This document shows, in pieces, positions 39,774-49,470 of a stretch of DNA of 64,000 nt. A program made the position numbers and the translations under genes. Within the stretch, counting starts at the first letter, position 1; each line of letters opens with the position of its first letter. This DNA comes from Burkholderiaceae bacterium (GTDB lineage Bacteria > Pseudomonadota > Gammaproteobacteria > Burkholderiales > Burkholderiaceae_C), in the NCBI GenBank assembly GCA_017992055.1, contig JAGOPK010000020.1, positions 1 through 64,000 of the forward strand. Reading direction: 5' to 3'. The notes below the pieces were generated by a model, which did not search any database, was not told the DNA's origin, and was given only the letters and a program-made list of their open reading frames with translations.

Positions 39774-40573
39774 CGGTGGTTGCCGGCCAGGTCGATGAAG
39801 TCCAGGCCCTGGGCCGTGAGCCGGGCGATCACGGCACGGCGCGGGCCGTGGCCGGCGTCGTCATCGAGGTGCCAATCGCCCAGCACATGGCGCTGCCGCC
39901 CACCGGGCAGGTCGTGCGTGGCCGGACGATGGGTGTGTCCGTGGATCAGCGCCTCGGCATCTGCCTCAGCCAGCCAGGCCGCGGCGGCGTCGTTGTCGAC
40001 CTCGCTGTACTGCGTGGGCGACAGTGAGGCCTGATAGGCTGTGCTGGCTTCGCGCATCGCACGCGCCTGGCGCTGTCGTTCGTCCAGCGGCAGGGCCAGG
40101 AAGCGCTGCTGCCAGTCGCTGCCGCGCACCTGCTCGCGAAAGCGCAGGTAGTCGGCATCGTCCAGGCACAGCGCGTCGCCATGGCTGAGCAGCCAGCGCC
40201 GGTCCCAGGCCAGCAGCAGCGTGGGATCGGCCAGGCGCTGCACGCCGCAGTCGGCCAGCAGCGCGTCGCCGACCAGGAAGTCGCGGTTGCCGGGCAGGAA
40301 GGCCAGCCTGCGCCGCTGTGCAGCCTCGCGCAGCACGGCCGCGCATTGCGCCTCGAAGCCGGCATGGCGCGCATCGTCGCCGACCCAGACCTCGAACAGG
40401 TCGCCCAGCATCAGCACCGCATCGGCCGGCGTGTGCAGCAGATGGCTGCGCCAGGCCTCGAAGGTGGCCGGCTGGCTGGCGTGCAGGTGCACGTCGCTTA
40501 GCAGGTCGATGGCGCGCCAGGACGGATCGGCCTGCAGCAGTTGCAGTTCGGCCGGCAGGGCGGGCGCGCTCAC
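39770..40573 (-). CDS. lpxH: UDP-2,3-diacylglucosamine diphosphatase
   Basis: A 267-residue calcineurin-fold phosphoesterase that makes lipid X in lipid A synthesis. All metal motifs are present: LLSDVHLH, MLGDLFEVW, LPGNRDFL, SHGD and HGHTHRP. It follows the ppiB-type cyclophilin by 11 bp. Together with lpxK and kdsB in the window it indicates normal LPS synthesis. Confidence 0.95.
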   Translation of the reverse strand: MSAPALPAELQLLQADPSWRAIDLLSDVHLHASQPATFEAWRSHLLHTPADAVLMLGDLFEVWVGDDARHAGFEAQCAAVLREAAQRRRLAFLPGNRDFLVGDALLADCGVQRLADPTLLLAWDRRWLLSHGDALCLDDADYLRFREQVRGSDWQQRFLALPLDERQRQARAMREASTAYQASLSPTQYSEVDNDAAAAWLAEADAEALIHGHTHRPATHDLPGGRQRHVLGDWHLDDDAGHGPRRAVIARLTAQGLDFIDLAGNHR

Positions 40574-40584
40574 CGCGGTGGCGA

Positions 40585-41088
40585 TCAGTCGACGCGCACG
40601 ACCTTCTGGATCACCACGTCCTGCTTGGGCACGTCGTCGTGGAAGCCGCTGCGGCCGGTGGCCACGCGCTCGATGGCATCGACCACCTCGGTGCCGGCCA
40701 CCACCTTGCCAAACACCGCATAGCCCCAGCCCGAAGGCGACTCGCTCTTGAAGTTGAGGAAGTCGTTGTTGGTGGCATTGATGAAGAACTGCGCGGTGGC
40801 CGAGTGCGGCGCATTGGTGCGCGCCATGGCCAGCGTGTACTTGTCGTTCTTCAGGCCGTTGCTGGCCTCGTTCTGGATCTCGGCGCCGGTGGGCTTTTGC
40901 TTCAGGCCGGGCTCGAAGCCGCCGCCCTGGATCATGAAGCCCTTGATCACGCGGTGGAAGATGGTGCCGTCGTAGTGGCCGGCGTCCACATAGCTGAGGA
41001 AGTTGGCGACGGTGGCCGGGGCCTTGGCATCGTCGAGCTCGATGCGCAGGGTGCCGGCGCTGGTGGTCATTTCGACGGTCTGGGTCAT
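40585..41088 (-). CDS. ppiB: Cytoplasmic peptidyl-prolyl cis-trans isomerase (cyclophilin B type)
   Basis: A 167-residue cyclophilin that speeds proline isomerisation during folding. The active-site motifs [14 protein letters not shown] and [10 protein letters not shown] are intact and there is no signal peptide. It starts 1 bp after the stop of the exported paralogue, an obvious tandem duplication. Confidence 0.95.
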   Translation of the reverse strand: MTQTVEMTTSAGTLRIELDDAKAPATVANFLSYVDAGHYDGTIFHRVIKGFMIQGGGFEPGLKQKPTGAEIQNEASNGLKNDKYTLAMARTNAPHSATAQFFINATNNDFLNFKSESPSGWGYAVFGKVVAGTEVVDAIERVATGRSGFHDDVPKQDVVIQKVVRVD

Positions 41089-41089
41089 G

Positions 41090-41662
41090 TCATTTCTCCG
41101 AAATCAGGGTGGCCTGCTTGATCACGATGGCCATGGTGGGCACGTTCTGGTGCCCGGACTTGTTGCCGACCGGCACCGCCTTGATGCGGTCGACGACCTC
41201 CATGCCGTCGACCACCTTGCCGAACACGGCATAGCCGCCGCCATAGCTGTCCAGGCGCGGGTTGTCGACGACGTTGATGAAAAACTGCGCGGTGGCCGAG
41301 TCGGCATCGGCCGTGCGCGCCATCGCCAGCGTGCCGCGCAGATTGGACAGGCCGTTGCCGGCTTCCAGCTTGATCGGCGCACGGGTGGGCTTCTCGTTCA
41401 GGTCGGCGCCCATGCCGCCCCCCTGGATCATGAAGCCGTCGATGACGCGGTGGAACACCGTGCCGCTGTAGTGGCCGGCCTTGACGTACTGCACAAAGTT
41501 GGCGACGGTCTTGGGCGCCTTGGCGGCATCCAGCTCGACCGTGATGTCGCCCAGCGTGGTGGCCAGGCGCACCGTCTGGGCCCAGGCCGGCGAGGTGGCC
41601 AGCAGCAGGGCCGCGGCGGCGGCCAGGCAGCGCGCCGGCAGGCGCAAGGCGGATCGGTTCAT
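41090..41662 (-). CDS. ppiA: Periplasmic peptidyl-prolyl cis-trans isomerase (cyclophilin A type)
   Basis: A 190-residue cyclophilin with an N-terminal signal peptide (cleavage AWA/QT near residue 28). It therefore works in the periplasm, probably in envelope protein folding. Core motifs [15 protein letters not shown] and [10 protein letters not shown] match the cytoplasmic paralogue downstream, with an additional [10 protein letters not shown] segment. Confidence 0.94.
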   Translation of the reverse strand: MNRSALRLPARCLAAAAALLLATSPAWAQTVRLATTLGDITVELDAAKAPKTVANFVQYVKAGHYSGTVFHRVIDGFMIQGGGMGADLNEKPTRAPIKLEAGNGLSNLRGTLAMARTADADSATAQFFINVVDNPRLDSYGGGYAVFGKVVDGMEVVDRIKAVPVGNKSGHQNVPTMAIVIKQATLISEK

Positions 41663-41703
41663 GCGGGGCTCCGGTGGAGAGGCTCAGGGGCTCAGGGAGG
41701 GGC

Positions 41704-42342
41704 TCAGGGACTGTTGCGCGGCTGAGGCGCCACGCCCAGCGTGCGCAGCAGTTCGCGCGACTGCTGCAGCTTGCGCTGCAGGGCCGGTTCGACACCCAGC
41801 GACGGGCTGGCCGGCTGGGCCGCCACGCCATAGGCCCGCACGGCCAGGCGCAGGTAGAGATCGCCCAGGTTCTCCTGGGCGGCGCGGTAGCCGGGGTCCA
41901 GGCGCAGCGCGGTTTCCAGCAGGTGGCGGGCGCTGTCGAGCTGGCCGGCGCCCGCGCGCAGCACCGCCAGGTTGTTGTAGGGCTCGGGCAGGTCGGGGAA
42001 GTCTTCGATCATGCGCTCGAACAGCACGCCGGCCTCGGTGCTGCGGCCGCGGTCGGCCGTCAGCACGGCCTGCAGAAAGCGCAGCGGCGCCTGGCCGGGC
42101 TCGGCCACCAGGGCCTGCTCCAGCCGCTGCAGCGCGCCTTGTGCATCGCCGCGGCGGTACTGCTGCTCCAGCTCGGCCACGGTGGGCCGGGTTTGGCTTT
42201 GGGCCCGGGCCGGGGTGCCGGCGGCCAGACCGGTGGCCAGCAGCAGGCCGATCAGGCCGCGCCACGCGGCCTGGCACGGCAAGGGGCGCAGGGCGGTGGG
42301 CGGCAAGGAAGGCGGGCGTTGGATCACGGGGCGGGCGGTCAT
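41704..42342 (-). CDS. Exported tetratricopeptide-repeat protein
   Basis: A 212-residue protein with a signal peptide (long N-region, hydrophobic 31-43, cleavage ARA/QS) and three TPR units (about 53-160), including PYNNLAVLRAGAGQLDSA and AQENLGDLYLRLA. TPRs bind other proteins, here presumably in the periplasm. It heads the run TPR-ppiA-ppiB-lpxH-mtfA, which suggests a link to envelope protein quality control. A specific partner cannot be named. Confidence 0.8.
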   Translation of the reverse strand: MTARPVIQRPPSLPPTALRPLPCQAAWRGLIGLLLATGLAAGTPARAQSQTRPTVAELEQQYRRGDAQGALQRLEQALVAEPGQAPLRFLQAVLTADRGRSTEAGVLFERMIEDFPDLPEPYNNLAVLRAGAGQLDSARHLLETALRLDPGYRAAQENLGDLYLRLAVRAYGVAAQPASPSLGVEPALQRKLQQSRELLRTLGVAPQPRNSP

Positions 42343-42370
42343 GGGCGGATGCCATGGCAGGGGCCGCCGC

Positions 42371-42376
42371 TATACT
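42371..42376 (+). promoter_or_regulatory. Candidate -10 element for cysS
   Basis: TATACT lies in the 207-bp divergent gap between the TPR gene and cysS, in a short AT-rich patch (42371-42388). A matching -35 is not obvious. Confidence 0.35.
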
Positions 42377-42549
42377 GATTTGATTGTATCGACCCCCGCC
42401 TCGGCGAGGCCCCGCGGCCGGCTGCGTCCCCTTGTCGCGGGCCGTGTCGGCGCCAGCGGCCCGCGGGGTCCGCTCCACCAACCCTGCGCTTCCCGTTGCC
42501 CGTTGCCAGCCCGCCGCGCTTGGCGGCAGGCTGCGTCCACTGCCGGCCC

Positions 42550-43932
42550 ATGACCCTTCGCCTGTTCAATTCGCTGACCCGCCGCCTGGAGGACTTCCAG
42601 CCCCTGATCCCGGGCCAGGTGCGCATGTACGTCTGCGGCATCACGGTCTACGACCTCTGCCACATGGGCCATGCGCGCATGATGATCGCGTTCGACGTGG
42701 TCTACCGCTGGCTGCGCGCGCGTGGCTACCAGGTGACCTATGTGCGCAACATCACCGACATCGAAGACAAGATCATCAAGCGCGCGCTGGACCGCGGCAT
42801 CAGCATCCGCGCGCTGACCGACGAGATGATCGCGGCCATGCACCAGGACTTTGCTGCCATCGGCACGCTGCCGCCCACGCACGAGCCGCGGGCCACCGAC
42901 TATGTGCCGCAGATGCTGTCCATCATCCGCACGCTGGAAGGCAAGGGCCTGGCCTACCGCGCTGGCAATGGCGACGTCAACTACGCGGTGCGCAAGTTCG
43001 CCGGCTACGGCAAGCTGTCGGGCAAGAGCCTGGACGATCTGCGCGCCGGCGAGCGCGTGGCCGTGGCCGAGGGCAAGGACGATCCGCTGGACTTCGTGCT
43101 GTGGAAGTCGGCCAAGGCCGACGAGCCCGACGACGCCAAGTACGACGGCGAGGGCTATGGTGCCGGCCGCCCCGGCTGGCACATCGAGTGCTCGGCGATG
43201 AGCTGCGCCCTGCTGGGCGAGCGCTTCGACATCCATGGTGGCGGCATGGACCTGCAGTTCCCGCACCACGAGAACGAGATCGCGCAGAGCGAGGGTGCGC
43301 TGGGCCATGCCTTCGTCAACGTCTGGATGCACAACGGCTTCCTCAACGTCGACAACGAGAAGATGTCCAAGAGCCTGGGCAACTTCTTCACCCTGCGCGA
43401 TGTGCTGAAGGACCACGACGGCGAGACGCTGCGCTTCTTCATGCTGCGCACGCACTACCGCAGCCCGTTCAACTACAGCGATACGCTGCTGGACGATGCA
43501 CGCAGCGCGCTGCGCCGGCTTTACACGGCGCTGGACGGCGTGGCGCTGCCGGCCGACCCGGTGGCCGTCGACTGGAGCCAGCCCCAGGCCGCCGCCTTCG
43601 GCGCCGCGATGGACGAGGACTTCAATACGCCGCAGGCCCTGGCCCAGCTGTTCGAGCTGGCCGGCGAGGTCAACCGCAGCGGCTCGGTGGCGGCGGCGCA
43701 GCAGCTGCGCGCGCTGGGTGGCCTGCTGGGCATCCTTCAGCAGCCGCCGCGGGCCTATCTGCAGGGCGGCGCCCCGGACGAAGCCGCTGACATCGAAGCG
43801 CAGATTGCCGCGCGGGCGGCGGCCAAGGCGGCGCGCGATTTCGCCGCCGCCGACCGCATCCGTGCCGAGCTGCTGGCCCAGGGCATCGTGCTCAAGGATT
43901 CGCCGCAGGGCACGACCTGGGTGCGGGCCTGA
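42550..43932 (+). CDS. cysS: Cysteinyl-tRNA synthetase
   Basis: A 460-residue class I synthetase charging tRNA-Cys. The HIGH-equivalent HMGH is at 38-41, the zinc Cys29 and later HIECSAMS and [10 protein letters not shown] ligands are present, and KMSKS is at 271-275. The C-terminal DALR-type domain is intact. I took the ATG at 42550 since the upstream extension does not match the family. Confidence 0.97.
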   Translation: MTLRLFNSLTRRLEDFQPLIPGQVRMYVCGITVYDLCHMGHARMMIAFDVVYRWLRARGYQVTYVRNITDIEDKIIKRALDRGISIRALTDEMIAAMHQDFAAIGTLPPTHEPRATDYVPQMLSIIRTLEGKGLAYRAGNGDVNYAVRKFAGYGKLSGKSLDDLRAGERVAVAEGKDDPLDFVLWKSAKADEPDDAKYDGEGYGAGRPGWHIECSAMSCALLGERFDIHGGGMDLQFPHHENEIAQSEGALGHAFVNVWMHNGFLNVDNEKMSKSLGNFFTLRDVLKDHDGETLRFFMLRTHYRSPFNYSDTLLDDARSALRRLYTALDGVALPADPVAVDWSQPQAAAFGAAMDEDFNTPQALAQLFELAGEVNRSGSVAAAQQLRALGGLLGILQQPPRAYLQGGAPDEAADIEAQIAARAAAKAARDFAAADRIRAELLAQGIVLKDSPQGTTWVRA

Positions 43933-43934
43933 GC

Positions 43935-44606
43935 ATGCCGACCAAGACCGCAGCCGCCGTCGCGGCGGCCGAGGGCATCACCCCGCCTTACTGGGACGAG
44001 GCCTGCAAGCATTTGTCGCGCCGCGACCGGGTGATGAAGAAGCTGATCCCGAAGTTCGGCGAGGCGCGGCTGCAAAGCCGCGGTGATGCCTTCACCACGC
44101 TGGCGCGCTCCATCGTCGGCCAGCAGATCTCGGTCAAGGCCGCGCAGTCGGTGTGGGACCGCTTTGCCGTGCTGGCCGGCGGCCCGTCCACCCATCTGGC
44201 GCCGGCCGCGGTGCTGGCGCTGGACGTGCCGGCGCTGCGCGGCGCCGGCCTGTCGGCGCGCAAGGCCGAGTACCTGGGTGATCTGGCGCGGCACTTCGAC
44301 GCCGGCCAGGTGCATGTGGCCCAGTGGCAGCAGATGGACGACGAGGCCATCATCGACGAGCTGGTGGCCATCCGCGGCATCGGTCGCTGGACGGCCGAGA
44401 TGTTCCTGATCTTCCACCTGATGCGGCCGAACGTGCTGCCGCTGGACGACCTGGGCCTGCTCAAGGGCATCTCGCAGAGTTATTTCAGCGGCGAGCCGGT
44501 GTCGCGGGCCGAGGCGCGCGAGGTCGGCGAGGCCTGGGCGCCGTACCGCTCGGTGGCCACCTGGTACCTGTGGCGCAGCCTGGACCCGCTGCCGGTAGAC
44601 TACTGA
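43935..44606 (+). CDS. DNA-3-methyladenine glycosylase (HhH-GPD, AlkA-type)
   Basis: A 223-residue base-excision repair enzyme. The helix-hairpin-helix [11 protein letters not shown] is followed by the catalytic Asp region [23 protein letters not shown] is the usual first HhH-GPD motif. It lacks the Fe-S Cys cluster of Nth/MutY. Start is 2 bp after cysS, so the two are co-transcribed. Confidence 0.92.
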   Translation: MPTKTAAAVAAAEGITPPYWDEACKHLSRRDRVMKKLIPKFGEARLQSRGDAFTTLARSIVGQQISVKAAQSVWDRFAVLAGGPSTHLAPAAVLALDVPALRGAGLSARKAEYLGDLARHFDAGQVHVAQWQQMDDEAIIDELVAIRGIGRWTAEMFLIFHLMRPNVLPLDDLGLLKGISQSYFSGEPVSRAEAREVGEAWAPYRSVATWYLWRSLDPLPVDY

Positions 44607-44652
44607 CCGTGTTCCGCCACCGCGGTCCGATCCACCCCGAAGACCTGCGCCG

Positions 44653-45624
44653 ATGAGCAAACGACATTTCCTCGAGTTCGAGCAGCCGATCGCCGAGCTC
44701 GAATCCAAGATCGAAGAGCTGCGCTATGTGCAGTCCGAGTCCGCCGTCGACATCTCCGAGGAGATCGGCCGGCTGGACAAGAAAAGCCAGCAGCTGGCCA
44801 AGGACATCTACAGCAACCTGACGCCCTGGCAGGTGACGCAGATCGCCCGCCATCCGCAGCGGCCGTACACGCTGGACTACGTCAACGAGCTGTTCACCGA
44901 CTTCCAGGAACTGCACGGCGACCGGCACTATGCCGACGACCTGTCCATCGTCGGCGGCCTGGCGCGCTTCAACGGCCAGGCCTGCATGGTGCTGGGCAAC
45001 CAGAAGGGCCGCGACACCAAGGAGCGTGCGGCGCGCAACTTCGGCATGCCGCGGCCCGAGGGCTACCGCAAGGCGCTGCGGCTGATGAAGCTGGCCGAGA
45101 AGTTCGGCCTGCCGGTGTTCACCTTCGTCGACACGCCGGGCGCCTATCCCGGCATCGGCGCCGAGGAGCGCGGCCAGAGCGAGGCCATCGGCCGCAACAT
45201 CTTCGAGATGGCTCAGCTGGAGGTGCCGATCATCACCACGGTGATCGGCGAAGGTGGCTCGGGCGGCGCGCTGGCCATCAGCGTGGCCGATCAGGTGCTG
45301 ATGCTGCAGTTTGCGGTGTACTCGGTGATCTCGCCCGAGGGCTGCGCCAGCATCCTGTGGAAGACCGCCGAGCGCGCCAGCGATGCCGCCGAGGCCCTGG
45401 GCATCACCGCCCACCGCCTGAAGGCCCTGGGCTTGATCGACAAGGTCATCAGCGAGCCGGTGGGCGGTGCCCACCGCGACCTGCGCCAGATGGCCTCGCA
45501 GCTCAAGCGCGCGCTGGGCGATGCGCTGCGCCAGGTGTCGGACCTGAAGACCAAGGACCTGCTGCAGCGCCGCTACGAGCGCTTGCAGGCCTATGGCCGC
45601 TTCAGCGACACCAAGGATCGCTGA
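44653..45624 (+). CDS. accA: Acetyl-CoA carboxylase carboxyltransferase subunit alpha
   Basis: A 323-residue subunit of the enzyme that makes malonyl-CoA for fatty-acid synthesis. N-terminal coiled region ([18 protein letters not shown]) and crotonase-type core with [19 protein letters not shown] and [10 protein letters not shown] oxyanion-hole motifs are intact. Partner accD is not in the window. Confidence 0.97.
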   Translation: MSKRHFLEFEQPIAELESKIEELRYVQSESAVDISEEIGRLDKKSQQLAKDIYSNLTPWQVTQIARHPQRPYTLDYVNELFTDFQELHGDRHYADDLSIVGGLARFNGQACMVLGNQKGRDTKERAARNFGMPRPEGYRKALRLMKLAEKFGLPVFTFVDTPGAYPGIGAEERGQSEAIGRNIFEMAQLEVPIITTVIGEGGSGGALAISVADQVLMLQFAVYSVISPEGCASILWKTAERASDAAEALGITAHRLKALGLIDKVISEPVGGAHRDLRQMASQLKRALGDALRQVSDLKTKDLLQRRYERLQAYGRFSDTKDR

Positions 45625-47002
45625 GCCGTCACCATCGGTTCCGCCCCTGCCATGTGAAGGCAGGGCGCCGGTGGTGGCCGTGGCCTTCAGCGGCGGCCGC
45701 GATTCCCTGGCCCTGCTGCATGCCAGCTGCCGTGCCGCCCAGGCGCTGGGCCTGCAGGTGCTGGCCCTGCATGTGCACCACAACCTGCTGCCCGAGGCCG
45801 ATGCCTGGCTGGCCAGCGCGCGCCGGCTGTGCGCGCGCTGGGCCCGCAATGGCTGGCCATTGACGCTACGCTGGACCCGTCTGAGCAGCGCGCCGGCCGC
45901 AGGCGACAGCCTGGAAGCCTGGGCCCGCGCCGGCCGCCACCAGGCGCTGGCGGCGATGGCCCGCGAGGCCGGCGCCAGCCTGCTGCTGCTGGGCCAGCAC
46001 CGGCGCGACCAGGCCGAGACTGTGCTGCTGCAGCTGCTGCGTGGTGCCGGCACGGCCGGCCTGGCGGCCATGCCTGGCCAGGCCCTGCGCGACGGCCTGG
46101 TCTGGGCCCGGCCCTGGCTGGAGCAGCCGCGCGAGGCCATCGAGGCCTATGTGGCGCGGCACCGGCTGCGGCCGGTGGAAGATCCGTCCAACGCCGATGT
46201 GCGCCTGGCCCGCAACCGCCTGCGGCTGCAGGTCTGGCCGGCGCTGTGCCAGGCCTTTCCCGAGGCCGAGGTGGCACTGTCCCTGGCCGCGCGCCGCGCC
46301 CACGAGGCCGATGCGGCGCTGGCCGAGCTGGCCGCCGCCGACCAGGCCGTCTGCTGCGAAGGCCAGGCGCTGCGTATCGAGGCCTGGCGCGGGCTGTCGC
46401 CGGCGCGGCGTGCGCTGCTGCTGCGTGCCTGGTGGCGCAGTCTGAGCGGCCGCGGCGCAACCGAAGCCCTGGTGCAGCGGCTGTTGCAGGACCTGGCCGA
46501 TCCGGCGCGGCGCACTGGCCGCTGGCCGACCGGTGGTGCGGGCATGCTGAGGCTGTACCGCGGCCGGCTGGAACTGCTGATCGAGGCCGCCAGGCCGGCG
46601 CAGCCGTCGACCCCGGCACCGACCCTGGACTTGTCGCGCCCCGGCCTGTATGCGCTGCCGGCCTGGGGCGCGGCCATCGAGGTCCAGGCCAGCGCGGCCC
46701 AGGATGCGCTGCCCGCCGAAGCCTTGCGTGCCGTGCAGTGGCGCCCGCGCCGGGGAGGCGAGCGCTTCCAGGCCGGGCATGGCCGTCCGCCGCGGGCGCT
46801 GAAGAAGCAGTTCCAGGCCGCCGCCGTGCCGGCCGACCAGCGCGAGGCGCCGCTGCTGTGGACCGACGACGGGCGCCTGCTGTTCGTGCCCGGCCTGGGC
46901 ACCGATGCACGGGCCTGGGCCGAGGCCGGCCGGCCTGCACTGCAGCTGCGCTGGCGACCCGGACCGGGCGGCGCCTGCGGCCACGGCGGGTCGGCCGGAT
47001 AG
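45593..47002 (+). CDS. tilS: tRNA(Ile)-lysidine synthetase
   Basis: A 469-residue enzyme that modifies the CAU anticodon of a minor tRNA-Ile to read AUA. The PP-loop SGGRDS (33-38) varies from the usual SGGxDS only at x. [15 protein letters not shown] and the RNRLR motif follow, with a C-terminal TilS domain. The ATG at 45593 lies 32 bp inside accA. A GTG at about 45671 with AAGGCAGGG upstream would remove 26 weakly conserved residues and may be the true start. Confidence 0.92.
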   Translation: MAASATPRIAEPSPSVPPLPCEGRAPVVAVAFSGGRDSLALLHASCRAAQALGLQVLALHVHHNLLPEADAWLASARRLCARWARNGWPLTLRWTRLSSAPAAGDSLEAWARAGRHQALAAMAREAGASLLLLGQHRRDQAETVLLQLLRGAGTAGLAAMPGQALRDGLVWARPWLEQPREAIEAYVARHRLRPVEDPSNADVRLARNRLRLQVWPALCQAFPEAEVALSLAARRAHEADAALAELAAADQAVCCEGQALRIEAWRGLSPARRALLLRAWWRSLSGRGATEALVQRLLQDLADPARRTGRWPTGGAGMLRLYRGRLELLIEAARPAQPSTPAPTLDLSRPGLYALPAWGAAIEVQASAAQDALPAEALRAVQWRPRRGGERFQAGHGRPPRALKKQFQAAAVPADQREAPLLWTDDGRLLFVPGLGTDARAWAEAGRPALQLRWRPGPGGACGHGGSAG

Positions 47003-47074
47003 AATCGCCGGTTGCGCACCGGGGCCGCGCCACCCAGCTATCCCTCCGATTGGGCCCCGTTCCCCCCAGCAACC

Positions 47075-48349
47075 ATGGCATTGATCGTTCACAAGTACGG
47101 CGGCACGTCGATGGGCTCGACCGAGCGCATCCGCAACGTCGCCAAGCGCGTGGCCAAATGGGCCCGTGCCGGCCACCAGATGGTGGTCGTTCCGTCCGCG
47201 ATGAGCGGTGAGACCAACCGCCTGCTGGCCCTGGCCAAGGACCTGCAGCCGGCGCAGCTGGACAGCGCGGCGATGCGCGAGCTGGATGCCATTGCCGCCA
47301 CCGGCGAGCAGGTCTCGGTGGGCCTGCTGGCGCTGGCGCTGCAGGCCGAGGGCATGCAGGCCGTCAGCTATGGCGGCTGGCAGGTGCCGATCAAGACCAA
47401 TGCGGTCTACACCAAGGCGCGCATCGAGGAGATCGACGATGCCCGCGTGCGTGCCGACCTGGCCGCCGGCAAGGTGGTCATCATCACCGGCTTCCAGGGT
47501 GTGGACGAAGGCGGCAACGTCACCACGCTGGGCCGTGGCGGCAGCGACACCTCGGCGGTGGCCGTGGCCGCGGCGATGAAGGCCGACGAGTGCCTGATCT
47601 ACACCGACGTGGACGGCGTCTACACCACCGACCCGCGCGTGGTGCCCGAAGCCAAGCGCCTGGCCACCATCAGCTTCGAGGAGATGCTGGAGCTGGCCAG
47701 CCAGGGCAGCAAGGTGCTGCAGATCCGCTCGGTCGAATTTGCCGGCAAGTACCGCGTGCCGCTGCGCGTGCTGTCGAGCTTCACGCCCTGGGACATCGCC
47801 ATCGACGAAGAAGCCAAGTCGGGCACCCTGATCACTTTCGAGGAAGACGAGAAGATGGAACAAGCCGTCGTGTCGGGCATCGCGTTCAACCGCGACGAGG
47901 CCAAGATCACCGTGGTCGGCGTGCCCGACAAGCCCGGCATCGCCTACCAGATCCTGGGCGCGGTGGCCGACGCCAACATCGATGTGGACGTGATCGTGCA
48001 GAACGTGTCGCACGACGGCCGCACCGACTTCAGCTTCACCGTGCACCGCAACGACTATGCGCGCACCATGGACCTGCTGAAGAACACGGTGCAGCCGGCC
48101 ACCGGCGCGCTGAACCTGATCGGCGACGCCAAGATCTGCAAGGTGTCCATCGTCGGCATCGGCATGAAGAGCCATGTGGGCGTGGCCAGCACCATGTTCA
48201 AGGCGCTGTCGGACGACGGCATCAACATCCAGATGATCACCACCAGCGAGATCAAGACCTCGGTGGTCATCGCCGAGAAGTACATGGAGCTGGCCGTTCG
48301 TGCGCTGCACCGCGCCTTCGGCCTGGACGCGCCGGAAACGCAGGCCTGA
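47075..48349 (+). CDS. lysC: Aspartate kinase
   Basis: A 424-residue enzyme for the first step of the Lys/Thr/Met pathway. The catalytic start MALIVHKYGGTSMGS places the KYGGTS motif at 7-12. GRGGSDTSAVA follows, then two ACT domains (about 265-415) for feedback by amino acids. An internal start for a beta subunit, as in some monofunctional aspartokinases, is possible near MEQAVVSGIAFN (codon about 261). TAGAAT at 47000-47005 may be its -10 element. Confidence 0.96.
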   Translation: MALIVHKYGGTSMGSTERIRNVAKRVAKWARAGHQMVVVPSAMSGETNRLLALAKDLQPAQLDSAAMRELDAIAATGEQVSVGLLALALQAEGMQAVSYGGWQVPIKTNAVYTKARIEEIDDARVRADLAAGKVVIITGFQGVDEGGNVTTLGRGGSDTSAVAVAAAMKADECLIYTDVDGVYTTDPRVVPEAKRLATISFEEMLELASQGSKVLQIRSVEFAGKYRVPLRVLSSFTPWDIAIDEEAKSGTLITFEEDEKMEQAVVSGIAFNRDEAKITVVGVPDKPGIAYQILGAVADANIDVDVIVQNVSHDGRTDFSFTVHRNDYARTMDLLKNTVQPATGALNLIGDAKICKVSIVGIGMKSHVGVASTMFKALSDDGINIQMITTSEIKTSVVIAEKYMELAVRALHRAFGLDAPETQA

Positions 48350-48441
48350 AGTGCAGGCCTGAAGCGCGCCTGATCCAGTGACCGTGGCAGGCGCCGGGGC
48401 CGGAGGCCCTGTGCGGCTGTGCTACAGTCATGGTCTTCGCC

Positions 48442-48535
48442 GGAGACGTGACCGAGTGGCCGAAGGTGCTCCCCTGCTAAGGGAGTATGCGCGCTAAAAC
48501 GTGCATCGAGGGTTCGAATCCCTCCGTCTCCGCCA
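48442..48535 (+). tRNA. tRNA-Ser (anticodon GCT)
   Basis: The acceptor stem GGAGACG/CGTCTCC closes a cloverleaf with a long variable arm (class II, Ser-type), anticodon stem CTCCC/GGGAG with anticodon GCT at 48476-48478, T-loop GGTTCGAATCC, and encoded CCA at 48533-48535. Confidence 0.95.
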
Positions 48536-48548
48536 AGGTGAAAAACGC

Positions 48549-48573
48549 AAACGCCCCTCATCGAGGGGCGTTT
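48549..48573. terminator. Bidirectional terminator between tRNA-Ser and ribA
   Basis: A 10-bp stem (AAACGCCCCT/AGGGGCGTTT, loop CATCG) ends the plus-strand tRNA. On the minus strand it is followed by GCGTTTTT, and it lies 26 bp past the ribA stop. Confidence 0.75.
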
Positions 48574-48598
48574 GTCTTTGTGGACTGCCGGGCTGCGT

Positions 48599-49324
48599 TC
48601 AGCGCTCGTGCTGCTCGTCCTCGGTGCCGGCCTCGGCATCGGGCCGCCAGTGGCCCATGCGGCGGGCCTTGGTCTGCAAATAGCCGCGGTTGTGGCGGTT
48701 GGCCGGCGTGCGCAGCGGCACGCGCTCGGTGACGACGATGCCCAGGGCCTCCAGCCCATGCACCTTGGCCGGGTTGTTGGTCAGCAGCTTGATGCGCTCC
48801 ACGCCCAGCTTGGTCAGCAGCGTGGCGGCCACCGCATAGTCGCGTGCATCGTCGGGCAGGCCCAGCAGGCGGTTGGCCTCCACGGTGTCGGCGCCCGACT
48901 GCTGCAGCGCATAGGCGCGGATCTTGTTGACCAGGCCGATGCCGCGCCCTTCCTGGCGCAGGTAGAGCAGCACGCCACGGCCCTCGGCGGCGATGGCGCG
49001 CAGCCCGCCCTGCAGCTGCGGGCCGCAGTCGCACTTGAGGCTGAACATCGCGTCGCCGGTCAGGCATTCGCTGTGCACGCGGGTCAGCACCGGCTCGCCG
49101 TCGGCCAGGTTGCCCATGGCCAGGGCGGCATGCTCGTGGCCGGTGGCCGGATCGACCAGGCCGTGCAGGTCGAACTCGCCCCAGGCCGTGGGCAATCGGC
49201 AGCTGACCAGCTCACCGGGCGGAACCGGGCCGCTGGCGCGCAGCGGCGTGAACAGGTTGTCCGGCAGGCCGGGCCTGGAGGGGGACGAGGACGGGCTGGG
49301 GTCGGTCGGAGCGGATGCGGTCAT
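48599..49324 (-). CDS. ribA: GTP cyclohydrolase II
   Basis: A 241-residue enzyme opening GTP for riboflavin synthesis. Zinc ligands in SECLTGDAMFSLKCDCG, the GTP site (YLRQEGRGIGL) and the C-terminal NRHNRGYL signature are present. No DHBP synthase (RibB) domain is fused. I used the ATG at 49324. A frame extension of 32 codons upstream is low-complexity and overlaps the divergent promoter. Confidence 0.95.
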   Translation of the reverse strand: MTASAPTDPSPSSSPSRPGLPDNLFTPLRASGPVPPGELVSCRLPTAWGEFDLHGLVDPATGHEHAALAMGNLADGEPVLTRVHSECLTGDAMFSLKCDCGPQLQGGLRAIAAEGRGVLLYLRQEGRGIGLVNKIRAYALQQSGADTVEANRLLGLPDDARDYAVAATLLTKLGVERIKLLTNNPAKVHGLEALGIVVTERVPLRTPANRHNRGYLQTKARRMGHWRPDAEAGTEDEQHER

Positions 49325-49470
49325 CGAGGGGGTCGCGGTGCCCCGCGGCTGCGGGCCAGCCGGCATTGTCGGTGATCGTGCCCGGCCCCTCGGGGCAGGG
49401 CGCTGACGTGGACGCGGCACCCTGCTGGCGCCCAGAATCGCCGGCTGTTGTCCTGCCCTGGAGTGACGCC

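Noticed and set aside
45866-48310. 814-codon frame opposite tilS and lysC
   Set aside because: Spans two well-supported genes in antisense and lacks any family feature.
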